From contig CAQRXS010000006.1 of the NCBI GenBank assembly GCA_948874605.1, positions 1 through 25,994 of the forward strand: a stretch of DNA of 25,994 nucleotides, in the 5' to 3' direction. Within the stretch, counting starts at the first letter, position 1; each line of letters begins with the position of its first letter. Position numbers and translations under genes: made by a program. The stretch is from an uncultured Bacilli bacterium (GTDB lineage: Bacteria > Bacillota_I > Bacilli_A > RF39 > UBA660). The notes under the pieces were generated by a model. That model was not told the DNA's origin, searched no databases, and saw nothing but the letters and a program-made list of their open reading frames with translations. Positions 7,079 through 13,947 of this stretch are shown piece after piece.

Positions 7079-7088
7079 CTCTGTTTTT
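7069..7088 (+). terminator. Terminator of the NifU-C gene
   Basis: A 14-bp palindrome (AGAGTTATAACTCT, 7069-7082) can fold as a 5-bp stem with TATA loop, followed by GTTTTT. It contains the stop codons of both convergent genes. The stem is short, so termination may be partial. Confidence 0.5.
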
Positions 7089-8002
7089 AAAATCCAAGAA
7101 ATCGGCTCAAGCGGAACATAATTCCGAAATAAATAAAATACATTTTTTAAAAACTTTTCATAATCTTGAACTTTATCTATAATAGGAAGCAAGCATTCTT
7201 CCTTTTCATTTTTTTCAATGATTTTCTCGTGTATATCAAAATAATAAGACGGATACAAAAGTCTTGCATAAAGCATTGAAAGACTATATAAATCTGGTTT
7301 TCTCATATCAACATATGCTTTTAAATCTATCATTGCCAACTCTTCGTCATAGAAAAATAAAGATTTAATATAACTAGCCACATCCCTTACCTCTATATCA
7401 AATATAAAATTCAAAGGATTATCAAAATTTAAACGAATATTAGGATAATTTACTCGTCTATGTGATAAAACTATAGGTGTATTAGAAGGCATTGGAATAC
7501 GTTTAGAAATAAAATTTACATATGCAATTGCGTTTTCAGCGAGTCCCACATAATAACTAAAGCTATTTACAATAATGGGATAATCTTTTCCAAGCTCATG
7601 GACTTGATACTCAAAAAAATCAACCTTACTGCTCCATAAAGTAGCCCACTCATTACGATATAAAGAACTTTTTTTAGCATTTAAAAAAAATTGTTTTTGA
7701 AAATTCATAATTTCCAAAATTCCATATTCAACTTTAGGATGATTTGTTTGTACCAAAACATAAGGAACATTTCCAACCATTGTTATATAAGAATTATTTT
7801 GATTAGGTACAAATGTAAAAATAGGAATATTTTTTTTTAACAATTCCTCCATAACAAGTAATAATTCTTGAAATTCTTTTTCTGTACGTTTTAATTTTGT
7901 AAAATAAAATGCATTTTCTCCGATTTCAAAAAAAGAATAATCTTTCTCATCTTTTATATTATCTAGTTTAATATGATAGGCATACAATATATTTTCTTTC
8001 AT
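7073..8002 (-). CDS. yutH: YutH-like spore coat kinase-fold protein
   Basis: This 309-aa protein resembles the CotS/YutH group of aminoglycoside-phosphotransferase-fold proteins linked to the Bacillus spore coat. Resemblance is clearest in W-TLWSSKVDFFEYQV, SFSYYVGLAENAIAYV, RIPMPSNTPIVLSHRRV (where kinases have the catalytic HxD loop) and the Y-RLLYPSYYFD region. The catalytic Asp is not evident, so it may be a pseudokinase, as proposed for YutH. The start is uncertain. ATG at 8002 gives the conserved-looking N-terminus but has no clear ribosome binding site. A TTG at 8050 overlaps the upstream gene's stop, and between the two lies a terminator-like hairpin. YunB and YutD homologues lie in the same block, which supports a sporulation role. 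Confidence 0.6.
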   Translation of the reverse strand: MKENILYAYHIKLDNIKDEKDYSFFEIGENAFYFTKLKRTEKEFQELLLVMEELLKKNIPIFTFVPNQNNSYITMVGNVPYVLVQTNHPKVEYGILEIMNFQKQFFLNAKKSSLYRNEWATLWSSKVDFFEYQVHELGKDYPIIVNSFSYYVGLAENAIAYVNFISKRIPMPSNTPIVLSHRRVNYPNIRLNFDNPLNFIFDIEVRDVASYIKSLFFYDEELAMIDLKAYVDMRKPDLYSLSMLYARLLYPSYYFDIHEKIIEKNEKEECLLPIIDKVQDYEKFLKNVFYLFRNYVPLEPISWILKTEL

Positions 8003-8012
8003 AGTAGAATAT

Positions 8013-8044
8013 ATGAAAAAAAGTTTAAGATTAGACTTAAACTT
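8013..8044 (-). terminator. Strong hairpin and T tract before the YutH-like gene
   Basis: A perfect 9-bp stem (8021-8029 with 8036-8044) with a 6-nt loop is followed on the minus strand by seven or more T residues. It overlaps the stop codon of the coiled-coil protein gene and ends ten bases before the likely YutH start. It should end most transcripts and so may limit YutH expression to read-through. Confidence 0.75.
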
Positions 8045-8906
8045 AAGCAACTTTTGCTAAAACTGGCGCAGACTCTAAACTAGCCATATCAGCTGTCGGA
8101 ACCTCAGTTGGAAAAGGAATAACATTATCCATCGTATTTTGTGACGTCATAACTTGACTATTTTGAATATTAATCGCGTTTTGTTCAGCTGTAATAGCAA
8201 TTTGTTTTGCTGCTTCTGCATTCTTAAGATATTCTCGTGAGTCTTGATAAAGTTTAGAAGCTTCCATTTCAGCAGCAATCATATCTTGTCTAAAAGTACC
8301 TAGAATTGCTTCCTTTTTTTCTTTACGTTCTGCATTAATAGCACTTATTTTTTGATCACATGCCAAATCTATAGCATCTAATTGTTGGATTAATTCATCA
8401 TATTTAGAAGAAGCTGGCGCTTCACTTACAATCTCAACTCCTTGTGAAACTGGTTCTGGAGAAACAACTGGCGTTTCTGTCACTTCTGGCATAACTGGTG
8501 TTTCTACTACTGGAATTTCAGCAACTGGTTCCATCACAGGTTCTGAAACTACTGAAGTTTGAACAGGAACTTCAATAGGTTGTTCTACCGTTACAGTTGG
8601 AACTTCTGGGATAGGAGCTGACACAACATTATCTATACTTGTTGGTTCAGGAGAAACCGTAGTAACCTCTTCCACTGGAACAGAAGGTTGTATATTTTCA
8701 ACAACTGGTTCCATCACCTCAGCTTGTGATACAGCTGGCATAGGTTGTTCTACAGTAGAAGAAACAGTCATTACATTTGCTATTTGCGTTTTAGAAAAAC
8801 TTACTACTCCATCTCTTTGAGGTGCACTAACTTGTAGTTGACGGCCAGGACCCATAGCTTTCTTTGTTTCAATTACCTCATTCAAAAAAATAACTTTACA
8901 ATCCAT
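8043..8906 (-). CDS. Pro/Val/Glu-rich coiled-coil protein, unknown
   Basis: I do not recognise this 287-aa protein. Three parts are visible. Residues 1-48 are a compact N-terminus (KVIFLNEVIETKKAMGPGR). Residues 52-162 are low complexity, built from irregular short units with P, V, E, T and S, such as EPVMEPVAEIPVVETPVMPE. Residues 168-250 are charged and Ala-rich with heptad-like spacing (DELIQQLDAIDLACDQKISAI), probably coiled coil. No signal peptide or membrane helix is seen, so it is cytoplasmic or peripheral. The stop of the upstream 93-aa gene overlaps its ATG as TAATG, so translation is coupled. A structural or tethering role, perhaps in the forespore or mother-cell coat, is only suggested by the neighbours. 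Confidence 0.7.
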   Translation of the reverse strand: MDCKVIFLNEVIETKKAMGPGRQLQVSAPQRDGVVSFSKTQIANVMTVSSTVEQPMPAVSQAEVMEPVVENIQPSVPVEEVTTVSPEPTSIDNVVSAPIPEVPTVTVEQPIEVPVQTSVVSEPVMEPVAEIPVVETPVMPEVTETPVVSPEPVSQGVEIVSEAPASSKYDELIQQLDAIDLACDQKISAINAERKEKKEAILGTFRQDMIAAEMEASKLYQDSREYLKNAEAAKQIAITAEQNAINIQNSQVMTSQNTMDNVIPFPTEVPTADMASLESAPVLAKVA

Positions 8907-9187
8907 TATTCTACACCTGCCATTTCTACATTATTTTTAATCATATTAATAATAATAGTTTTTACTTCTCCCCATGCTGCTTCATCATTTATACTCTGAT
9001 ATAAACCATCTTTTTCCCAAAAAAATTCTAAAACATTATTTCCATTATTTTGTTCATTTTTATCTACAACTAAGATTGGAACATTTTTTATATTTGGTTG
9101 TGCATCACTAACAGATTTAAAGTGACAAACTACAGTTCTTTCTTCTTTTTCTCCATTAGGATTTTCTAAAATAATTTTTTCTTTCAT
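8906..9187 (-). CDS. Small unknown protein coupled to coiled-coil gene
   Basis: This 93-aa acidic soluble protein has a beta-rich pattern: VVCHFKSVSDAQ, PILVVDKNEQNNGNNVLEF, FWEKDGLYQSI and a C-terminal helix VKTIIINMIKN. It matches no family I can name; the strand pattern is loosely like small Firmicutes DUF1292-type proteins. The ATG at 9187 was chosen over a GTG five codons upstream because GAGGG lies eight bases before it. It has a good promoter, ends in a TAATG overlap with the coiled-coil gene and is probably a functional partner of that protein. Confidence 0.65.
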   Translation of the reverse strand: MKEKIILENPNGEKEERTVVCHFKSVSDAQPNIKNVPILVVDKNEQNNGNNVLEFFWEKDGLYQSINDEAAWGEVKTIIINMIKNNVEMAGVE

Positions 9188-9214
9188 TTCATATGCCCTC
9201 ACTATTCTAAAAAA

Positions 9215-9243
9215 ATTATAACAAAAAAGAATACAATTAGCAA
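9215..9243 (-). promoter_or_regulatory. Promoter of the 93-aa/coiled-coil gene pair
   Basis: On the minus strand TTGCTA (9238-9243), a 17-nt spacer and TATAAT (9215-9220) lie 27 nt before the start. It separates this gene pair from the YutD unit upstream. Confidence 0.65.
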
Positions 9244-9267
9244 TAACAAATTTCTGAGAAAAAAACT

Positions 9268-9555
9268 CTATTTTTCCATTTTTTCCTTGCTTATTATAAA
9301 ATATCTACATCCATAAGCACATTGCATTTCTAAATATTCTTCTACCTTATCTATATCATTAATATCTTTAAAATTAGGATTTGATTTACTATTAAAACCT
9401 TTTAATCGTAATTTACCATAAGAATAATCTCCTACAATATAATCAAAGTTTTTAAAATAATCAGTATATCTCATTTGCAAATCTTCCTCTTGAAAACCGT
9501 CTTTATAATTCTTCATCAGTAAATACTTTTGATTATTAAGTATAATATATTCCAT
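9268..9555 (-). CDS. yutD: YutD family protein
   Basis: This 95-aa protein matches the YutD (DUF1027) family of Firmicutes. Signatures are NYKDGFQEEDLQMRYTDYF, then DYIVGDYSYGKLRLKGF, and a C-terminal YLEMQCAYGCRYFII with two conserved cysteines. Its molecular function is unknown; it is soluble and widespread in Bacilli. AAGGTGAG precedes the ATG. It starts 8 nt after the stop of the tail-anchored protein gene, so the two are one transcription unit. In Bacillus, yutD and yutH also lie near each other, which fits this neighbourhood. Confidence 0.85.
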   Translation of the reverse strand: MEYIILNNQKYLLMKNYKDGFQEEDLQMRYTDYFKNFDYIVGDYSYGKLRLKGFNSKSNPNFKDINDIDKVEEYLEMQCAYGCRYFIISKEKMEK

Positions 9556-9563
9556 AACTCACC

Positions 9564-10388
9564 TTATAAAATAATAAATAAACTCATAAGAAGTACGGAT
9601 GTCACAAGTACACTTGCAAATAACAAGAAATCAACAAAACCATTCCCACTTGTAACTCTATTCCCATAACGTTTATAATAATTCACGGCTTTTGCTAAAA
9701 CTTCATCTTTATTAGTAGCATTTAAATCAACTTTAAAAAACTGACATACTTGCTGATTCACGTTTCTTAAATCCACATCATTTAACAAAGATATTTGTTC
9801 CATAGAATACCCTAACAACATATAGGCCTCTGGTAAAAGCGTACTTCTTCTTACTTCTTCTAATGAAAAATTATGATTAGACATATAAATAGAAGTAGCA
9901 AAATACATATCAATTTCATTGATATCTACTAAAAATCTTTGAAGATCATTTTGAATAATTGGATTCGAATTTTCTTTTAAATATAAATAACGCCGAAATG
10001 ATTCAAGCTGCTCTGAAGATAAATTCATATTTTTTTGTTTACAGAAATACATATCAATTAAATACTGTTCAATTTTTAGAAAAGAAGTATTTGGCTTTTT
10101 CATTTGATTTACTTCATCACGATAAGTCATAAACAAATTTTTAAATTTTTCTACTTTTTCTAAAGAAAAACCATACTTAACAAGATTATTATTAAAACCA
10201 CCCATATTATTTTCATTACGAGTTATATAAGGATTTATAATATCCAATTCTCCATAAATAAAGACCAACGTACGAATAGCCATTACAGGAAAAGAAGAAA
10301 ATTCTATAGACTCTGGTTTATCTTTATATTTTAAATAGCTTTCGATAGCACTAGATAACATCTCATTAATAAAAGGTTTTCCTATCAT
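9564..10388 (-). CDS. Tail-anchored helical protein, unknown
   Basis: This 274-aa protein is unrecognised. It is predicted mostly helical and soluble, with one hydrophobic segment at the extreme C-terminus (about residues 251-274, FVDFLLFASVLVTSVLLM) and no signal peptide. That is the layout of a tail-anchored protein facing the cytoplasm. Recognisable text includes SSFPVMAIRTLVFIYGELDI and EAYMLLGYSMEQISLLNDVD, neither tied to a known family. AGGGTGAG lies five bases before the ATG. It lies 37 nt after yunB and 8 nt before yutD in one unit. A membrane role during sporulation is inferred from position only. Confidence 0.7.
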   Translation of the reverse strand: MIGKPFINEMLSSAIESYLKYKDKPESIEFSSFPVMAIRTLVFIYGELDIINPYITRNENNMGGFNNNLVKYGFSLEKVEKFKNLFMTYRDEVNQMKKPNTSFLKIEQYLIDMYFCKQKNMNLSSEQLESFRRYLYLKENSNPIIQNDLQRFLVDINEIDMYFATSIYMSNHNFSLEEVRRSTLLPEAYMLLGYSMEQISLLNDVDLRNVNQQVCQFFKVDLNATNKDEVLAKAVNYYKRYGNRVTSGNGFVDFLLFASVLVTSVLLMSLFIIL

Positions 10389-10425
10389 ATATACTCACCC
10401 TATTGTAAGTATATCACAATTTTTT

Positions 10426-11142
10426 TTAGAAAGGAATATCAAAAAAAGCACTTCTACTCTCTAACATTCCTCCATAAAGAGAAGGAACTTTCCCTTGTAT
10501 TACTTTAGAATCTAACAACAATTCATATTGAAATGATTTTTCTTCCATTGTGATCGGAGTTAAAATTTCATAATTTACAGTAATATCCAAATATACTTCT
10601 AGCAAAACATTATTAATTCCATAATCTCTTACTCTCGTTTTTACACTAGAAAAAACGGAATGAATAAATTTTACTAAAACAGGAATTTTGGGACCTAAAT
10701 TAGCTAAAAAAATAGAATCACTTAATAATCCAATTGGAAAAAATAGTAACAGTCCATCCTCTTGTGCATATGTTTCATCTTTCATAAGATATTCATTTAA
10801 AATAGTACAATCCATTATATTATTTTCTAAATCATTTGTAAGACGATCTGCAAGCTGATATATCTTCATCATATCATAATCAATACCAGATATTTCTCCT
10901 TCCTGATTTTCAGAAATTTTAAGAAAATTATCGGAAGAATTTTTTTCTAAAGTAAATGTTTTAAAATTACTGGCAGTATGTAAAATATATTTATTCATGC
11001 TAAGTTCAGCAACATGAATTAACTTTGGCGTAAGATTATTACTAAACCAAGAAAAAAGAAGAAATACTAAAATGATAACGCTCAAGATAACAAAAGAAAT
11101 TTTAATAGACAATAAATTTTTTTTTTTATAAAACAGTTTCAT
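10426..11142 (-). CDS. yunB: Sporulation protein YunB
   Basis: The 238-aa protein has a basic start, one N-terminal membrane helix (about residues 12-32) and an extracytoplasmic domain. The C-terminal half carries the YunB signatures: PVLVKFIHSVFSSVKTRVRD, YGINNVLLEVYLDITVNYEI and VIQGKVPSLYGG. In Bacillus subtilis YunB is a sporulation protein made in the mother cell under sigma-E and needed for full sporulation; its biochemistry is unknown. The start ATG lies inside a 22-bp palindrome, and no clear Shine-Dalgarno sequence precedes it. A terminator separates it from the acidic protein gene upstream. Confidence 0.85.
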   Translation of the reverse strand: MKLFYKKKNLLSIKISFVILSVIILVFLLFSWFSNNLTPKLIHVAELSMNKYILHTASNFKTFTLEKNSSDNFLKISENQEGEISGIDYDMMKIYQLADRLTNDLENNIMDCTILNEYLMKDETYAQEDGLLLFFPIGLLSDSIFLANLGPKIPVLVKFIHSVFSSVKTRVRDYGINNVLLEVYLDITVNYEILTPITMEEKSFQYELLLDSKVIQGKVPSLYGGMLESRSAFFDIPF

Positions 11143-11158
11143 ATAATATTATATGAAA
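11137..11158. repeat. Perfect 22-bp palindrome over the yunB start
   Basis: The minus-strand half TTTCATATAAT is followed by its exact reverse complement with no spacer. The yunB ATG (11140-11142) is inside it. It may be a protein-binding dyad, or a hairpin that masks the start codon in RNA. Confidence 0.55.
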
Positions 11159-11172
11159 TAAATATCAGAACA

Positions 11173-11201
11173 AAACAAAAAAGCTAGTATTAATTACTAA
11201 C
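11173..11201 (-). terminator. Intrinsic terminator after acidic protein gene
   Basis: A 7-bp stem with one G-U pair (11183-11189 with 11195-11201) and a 5-nt loop is followed on the minus strand by TTTTTTGTTTTG. It lies between the acidic tail-anchored protein gene and yunB. Confidence 0.65.
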
Positions 11202-11225
11202 TATAATTTTCTCTTTAAATAAAAA

Positions 11226-12101
11226 TTAACTCATAAACCAACCTAATTTTAAGAATTCATTTAAGAAAAGAATAACTCCTACAACAATTGCCAAAAATAC
11301 AATAATAATTAATATCTTTAAAAAAACATTACTAGCTCCATCTTTTAAATCTTCAAAATCAGAAAAATCCTTTTTATCAAATGTCATACTATTTGTATAA
11401 AAGGAATGATCCATAGTGGTTTCCAAAGAATCATCTTCTAAGTCTATATTACTTGTATCAAAATCTTTAGTTTCTAAAACCTTCATCTCTTCTGTAAATT
11501 CTTTTGCGCCAACTACAACAGTGTTGTCATCTCCTTTTAAATCACTAAGAATATCAAGAGGATCTAAATCATCTACATCCTCATCTTCCAAAGGCATTTC
11601 TTTATTATTTTTATTTTGATATTCATTTAAGTTAATGGTATTAATTAGTTCAAGCAATTCATCTTTCGTTTTACGTTCATTATTTTCTGCTTTTTCTTTT
11701 GCTTCTAATTCCAAACTTTTCAATATATCAAATTGGGTATCTCTTATTTTTTTTAATCTTTCCTTTTGATAATCCACTTCTTTTTCTTCTCTTGCTTGTT
11801 CTAAAATAGCATTGATATCGTATTCACGAGTTTTTTCAAGTTCAAGAGGTTCTTCCTCCGATACTTCAAATTTCATGCTTCTTTTTTTAGGAGGTTCTTG
11901 ATAATTTTTTTCTAAAATTTCTTTAATTTTATTTATATCTATTTGCGAGTCATTTTCCCCAATAACTTTAGCATTACTTTCAATATTAAAATTATTTAAA
12001 TCACTATTTTTTATTTCTTCATAAAGGCTTGTATTTTTCGATACTCTTTTTGGAGCATATCCTTCGCTAAGGCTTTCATATTTATCTACTCTTGTTTTCA
12101 T
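11226..12101 (-). CDS. Acidic tail-anchored protein, unknown
   Basis: This 291-aa protein is unrecognised. Residues 1-258 are highly charged and mostly acidic, with Lys/Glu-rich helical stretches at about 100-150 (EKERLKKIRDTQFDI-type, likely coiled coil) and a strongly acidic block LEDEDVDDLDPLDILSDLKG near 171-190. A single membrane helix follows at about 259-282 (FLKILIIIVFLAIVVGVI), then a nine-residue tail. There is no signal peptide, so the charged part should be cytoplasmic. AGGAAAGGA precedes the ATG. It is monocistronic by its terminator. The layout suggests a scaffold or septum/forespore membrane adaptor; this is inference. Confidence 0.7.
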   Translation of the reverse strand: MKTRVDKYESLSEGYAPKRVSKNTSLYEEIKNSDLNNFNIESNAKVIGENDSQIDINKIKEILEKNYQEPPKKRSMKFEVSEEEPLELEKTREYDINAILEQAREEKEVDYQKERLKKIRDTQFDILKSLELEAKEKAENNERKTKDELLELINTINLNEYQNKNNKEMPLEDEDVDDLDPLDILSDLKGDDNTVVVGAKEFTEEMKVLETKDFDTSNIDLEDDSLETTMDHSFYTNSMTFDKKDFSDFEDLKDGASNVFLKILIIIVFLAIVVGVILFLNEFLKLGWFMS

Positions 12102-12161
12102 AATACGTATCCTTTCCTACATAATATAACATATTTTGACATGTTTGAAAATGCGTATTTA

Positions 12162-12190
12162 TTGTTTTTTAGAAAAATTCTAGTTATAAT
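12162..12190 (+). promoter_or_regulatory. Ferredoxin promoter
   Basis: TTGTTT (12162-12167), a 17-nt spacer and TATAAT (12185-12190) lie 24 nt before the ferredoxin ATG. The 112-nt divergent gap to the acidic protein gene holds no other feature I can define. Confidence 0.55.
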
Positions 12191-12213
12191 AGACATTATG
12201 AGGAGTGAAATTT

Positions 12214-12483
12214 ATGAAGAAACTAAAAGTAAATACAGAAGGATGTATAGAATGCGGGGCTTGTGTAGGATTAGATCCTGAACATTTTACATTTAATGAT
12301 GATGGTCTGTCAGTTGTAAAAAGTGAAGAAAATATTGATGAAGAAAAAATACAAAATATTGTTGAAGTCTGTCCTGTAGGTGTCATTTCCTATGAAGAAT
12401 GTGAAAACAATTCCTGCGAATGCGAGACAAAATGCCATCATTGCGAATGCCATTCTTTCGAAGAAGACGAAAAAGCTGCCTAA
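12214..12483 (+). CDS. 4Fe-4S ferredoxin with Cys/His-rich tail
   Basis: This small electron carrier has one cluster-binding set: C11-x2-C14-x2-C17 (GCIECGAC) and C53-P (VEVCPVG), the pattern of monocluster Bacillus-type ferredoxins (Fer). The core ends near residue 60. It is followed by an unusual 30-residue tail with six Cys (63, 68, 70, 74, 77, 79) and three His (75, 76, 80), and an acidic end. The core length is normal; the tail is extra. ATG at 12214 was chosen over a GTG three codons earlier because AGGAG (12201-12205) lies at ideal spacing. It probably passes electrons to reductases not encoded here. Confidence 0.88.
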   Translation: MKKLKVNTEGCIECGACVGLDPEHFTFNDDGLSVVKSEENIDEEKIQNIVEVCPVGVISYEECENNSCECETKCHHCECHSFEEDEKAA

Positions 12484-12502
12484 TAAAGACAACTTTTTTA
12501 TT
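12466..12502. terminator. Bidirectional terminator between ferredoxin and rluB
   Basis: AAAAAGCTG (12470-12478) and CAACTTTTT (12490-12498) face each other across an 11-nt loop. The minus-strand RNA pairs fully with one G-U; the plus-strand RNA has one A-C mismatch. T tracts lie on both sides. It overlaps the stop codons of both convergent genes. Confidence 0.6.
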
Positions 12503-13211
12503 TTAAAGAAAACAATTTTTTTACCTCTTTTATAGACAAACGCCGAGACTCACCAGGAGTTAAACCTGCTAAAGTTAAAAAGGCATAAGTTTCTCGTTTT
12601 AATTTTATAACGTCATGTCCAAGAAAACTCATCATTTTTTTTACAATATGATTTCTACCTTCCGTAATTCCAATATAAATACTTGAAGTATTAGCTTCTT
12701 TATTTATCTTTTTTATTTTAACATAAGTCGGTACCACCTTACGGCCCTCAATAATAAGTCCTCTTTTTATTTTCATAAATTCTTCTGGTGTAATAATTCC
12801 TTCTACTTTAGCTAAATAACATTTTTCAATATTATTAGAAGGATGCATTAATATATTAGCTAAATCGCCATCATTCGTAAGTAACAAAAGACCAGTCGTA
12901 TTATAATCTAGTCTACCTATAGGATAAATCCTTGCTCTTGTTGGAATAAGAGAAACCACCGTTTTTCTTCCTTTTTCATCACTAACACTTGAAATAACAC
13001 CTTCTGGTTTATATAAAAGATAATATTCTTTTTCTTCTTTTGAATTTAAAACTTGGCCATTTACAATAATTTCAGCTTCATAATTTACTTTTGTTCCCAA
13101 TTCCGTAATTTTTTTCCCATCTACATATACTTGTCCTTTGACAATATATTCTTCTGCTTTTCTTCTCGAACAAAACCCAGAATTAGCAATTACTTTTTGT
13201 AGTCTTTCCAT
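12498..13211 (-). CDS. rluB: RluB/RsuA-type rRNA pseudouridine synthase
   Basis: This enzyme converts a specific rRNA uridine to pseudouridine; RluB acts on 23S rRNA near the peptidyl transferase centre. An S4 RNA-binding domain opens the protein (MERLQKVIANSGFCSRRKAEEYI, with VYVDGK). The RsuA/RluB catalytic motif GRLDYNTTGLLLLT has catalytic Asp at residue 102. The length of 237 aa is normal. An in-frame TTG six codons upstream was rejected because AAAGGTGG sits seven bases before the ATG at 13211. It is the last gene of the seven-gene operon. Choice between RluB and RsuA rests on overall look, so substrate specificity is less certain. Confidence 0.88.
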   Translation of the reverse strand: MERLQKVIANSGFCSRRKAEEYIVKGQVYVDGKKITELGTKVNYEAEIIVNGQVLNSKEEKEYYLLYKPEGVISSVSDEKGRKTVVSLIPTRARIYPIGRLDYNTTGLLLLTNDGDLANILMHPSNNIEKCYLAKVEGIITPEEFMKIKRGLIIEGRKVVPTYVKIKKINKEANTSSIYIGITEGRNHIVKKMMSFLGHDVIKLKRETYAFLTLAGLTPGESRRLSIKEVKKLFSLK

Positions 13212-13266
13212 AAAAGCACCACCTTTCAAAAAATAAACTTAAAATTAGAACTATAAAATAAAATTT

Positions 13267-13947
13267 TTAACGATAGTTTTTTTCATATTCTGAGATTTCA
13301 AGTTCAAACATATTTTTCATTTCTTTTGGAATACGCGCAAAAGAGTTATTTTCTCTTCCTTTGTATTTCAATCTTAAAAAGGAAGCATGCAACCCCAATC
13401 TTCCTAATGGATTTTTAGAAGAACCATATTTTTTATCTCCAATGATTGGATGCCCAATATCTGCTAATTGTACTCGAATTTGATTTTTTCTTCCTGTATC
13501 AATTCGAATTTTAAGTAAAGAATATGCTCTAGTTCTTTTCAATACTTCATAATGAGTAATTGCAAGAGTACCGCTAGAATCTTTAGTACTATAAACTTTT
13601 AATGTTTTATCTTCTTTTAAATAAGACTTAAGAGTAGCACTATCCTGCTTTACACATCCTTCTACAATGGCAAGATACTCTCTAATAGAAGCCACTTCAT
13701 TCCAATTATTTTGTAAATATTTTTTTAATTCCTGATTTTTAGCAAAAACAACAATTCCAGAAGTATCTTTATCCAAACGGTTTACAATAAAAACTTTATT
13801 TTTAGGATATTTCTTTTTTACATAAGTACTTGCTTCAAAATATAAAGTTTTTTCTTTTATCTTTTCTGTTCCCACTGTCAGTAATTTAGCAGGTTTATTT
13901 ACAAGTAGTAATTCTTTATCCTCATAAAGACAATCCATTTTTTTCAT
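13267..13947 (-). CDS. RluA-family pseudouridine synthase without S4 domain
   Basis: This 226-aa protein is an RluA-type pseudouridine synthase acting on rRNA or tRNA. It opens directly with LYEDKELLLVNKPAKLLTV and lacks the N-terminal S4 domain of RluC/RluD, as in RluA or TruC. The catalytic motif is NRLDKDTSG, with Asp59; downstream TGRKNQIRVQLADIGHPIIGDKKYG is the family's second signature. Sequence VGTEK resembles the short Firmicutes paralogues. AGGTG lies just before the ATG. Its first 26 bp overlap the end of the SLT-like gene, so translation is probably coupled. The modified RNA position cannot be told from sequence. Confidence 0.88.
   Translation of the reverse strand: MKKMDCLYEDKELLLVNKPAKLLTVGTEKIKEKTLYFEASTYVKKKYPKNKVFIVNRLDKDTSGIVVFAKNQELKKYLQNNWNEVASIREYLAIVEGCVKQDSATLKSYLKEDKTLKVYSTKDSSGTLAITHYEVLKRTRAYSLLKIRIDTGRKNQIRVQLADIGHPIIGDKKYGSSKNPLGRLGLHASFLRLKYKGRENNSFARIPKEMKNMFELEISEYEKNYR

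Noticed and set aside
8400..8760. Repetitive P/V/E-coding stretch considered as a tandem DNA repeat or CRISPR array
   Set aside because: The DNA units are irregular in length and sequence. The repetition is at protein level, with no constant repeats and spacers.
11416..12492. Ser/Lys-rich plus-strand frame at 11416-11619 and minus-strand frames over the ferredoxin gene
   Set aside because: These are antisense readings of the acidic tail-anchored gene and the ferredoxin gene, without binding sites.
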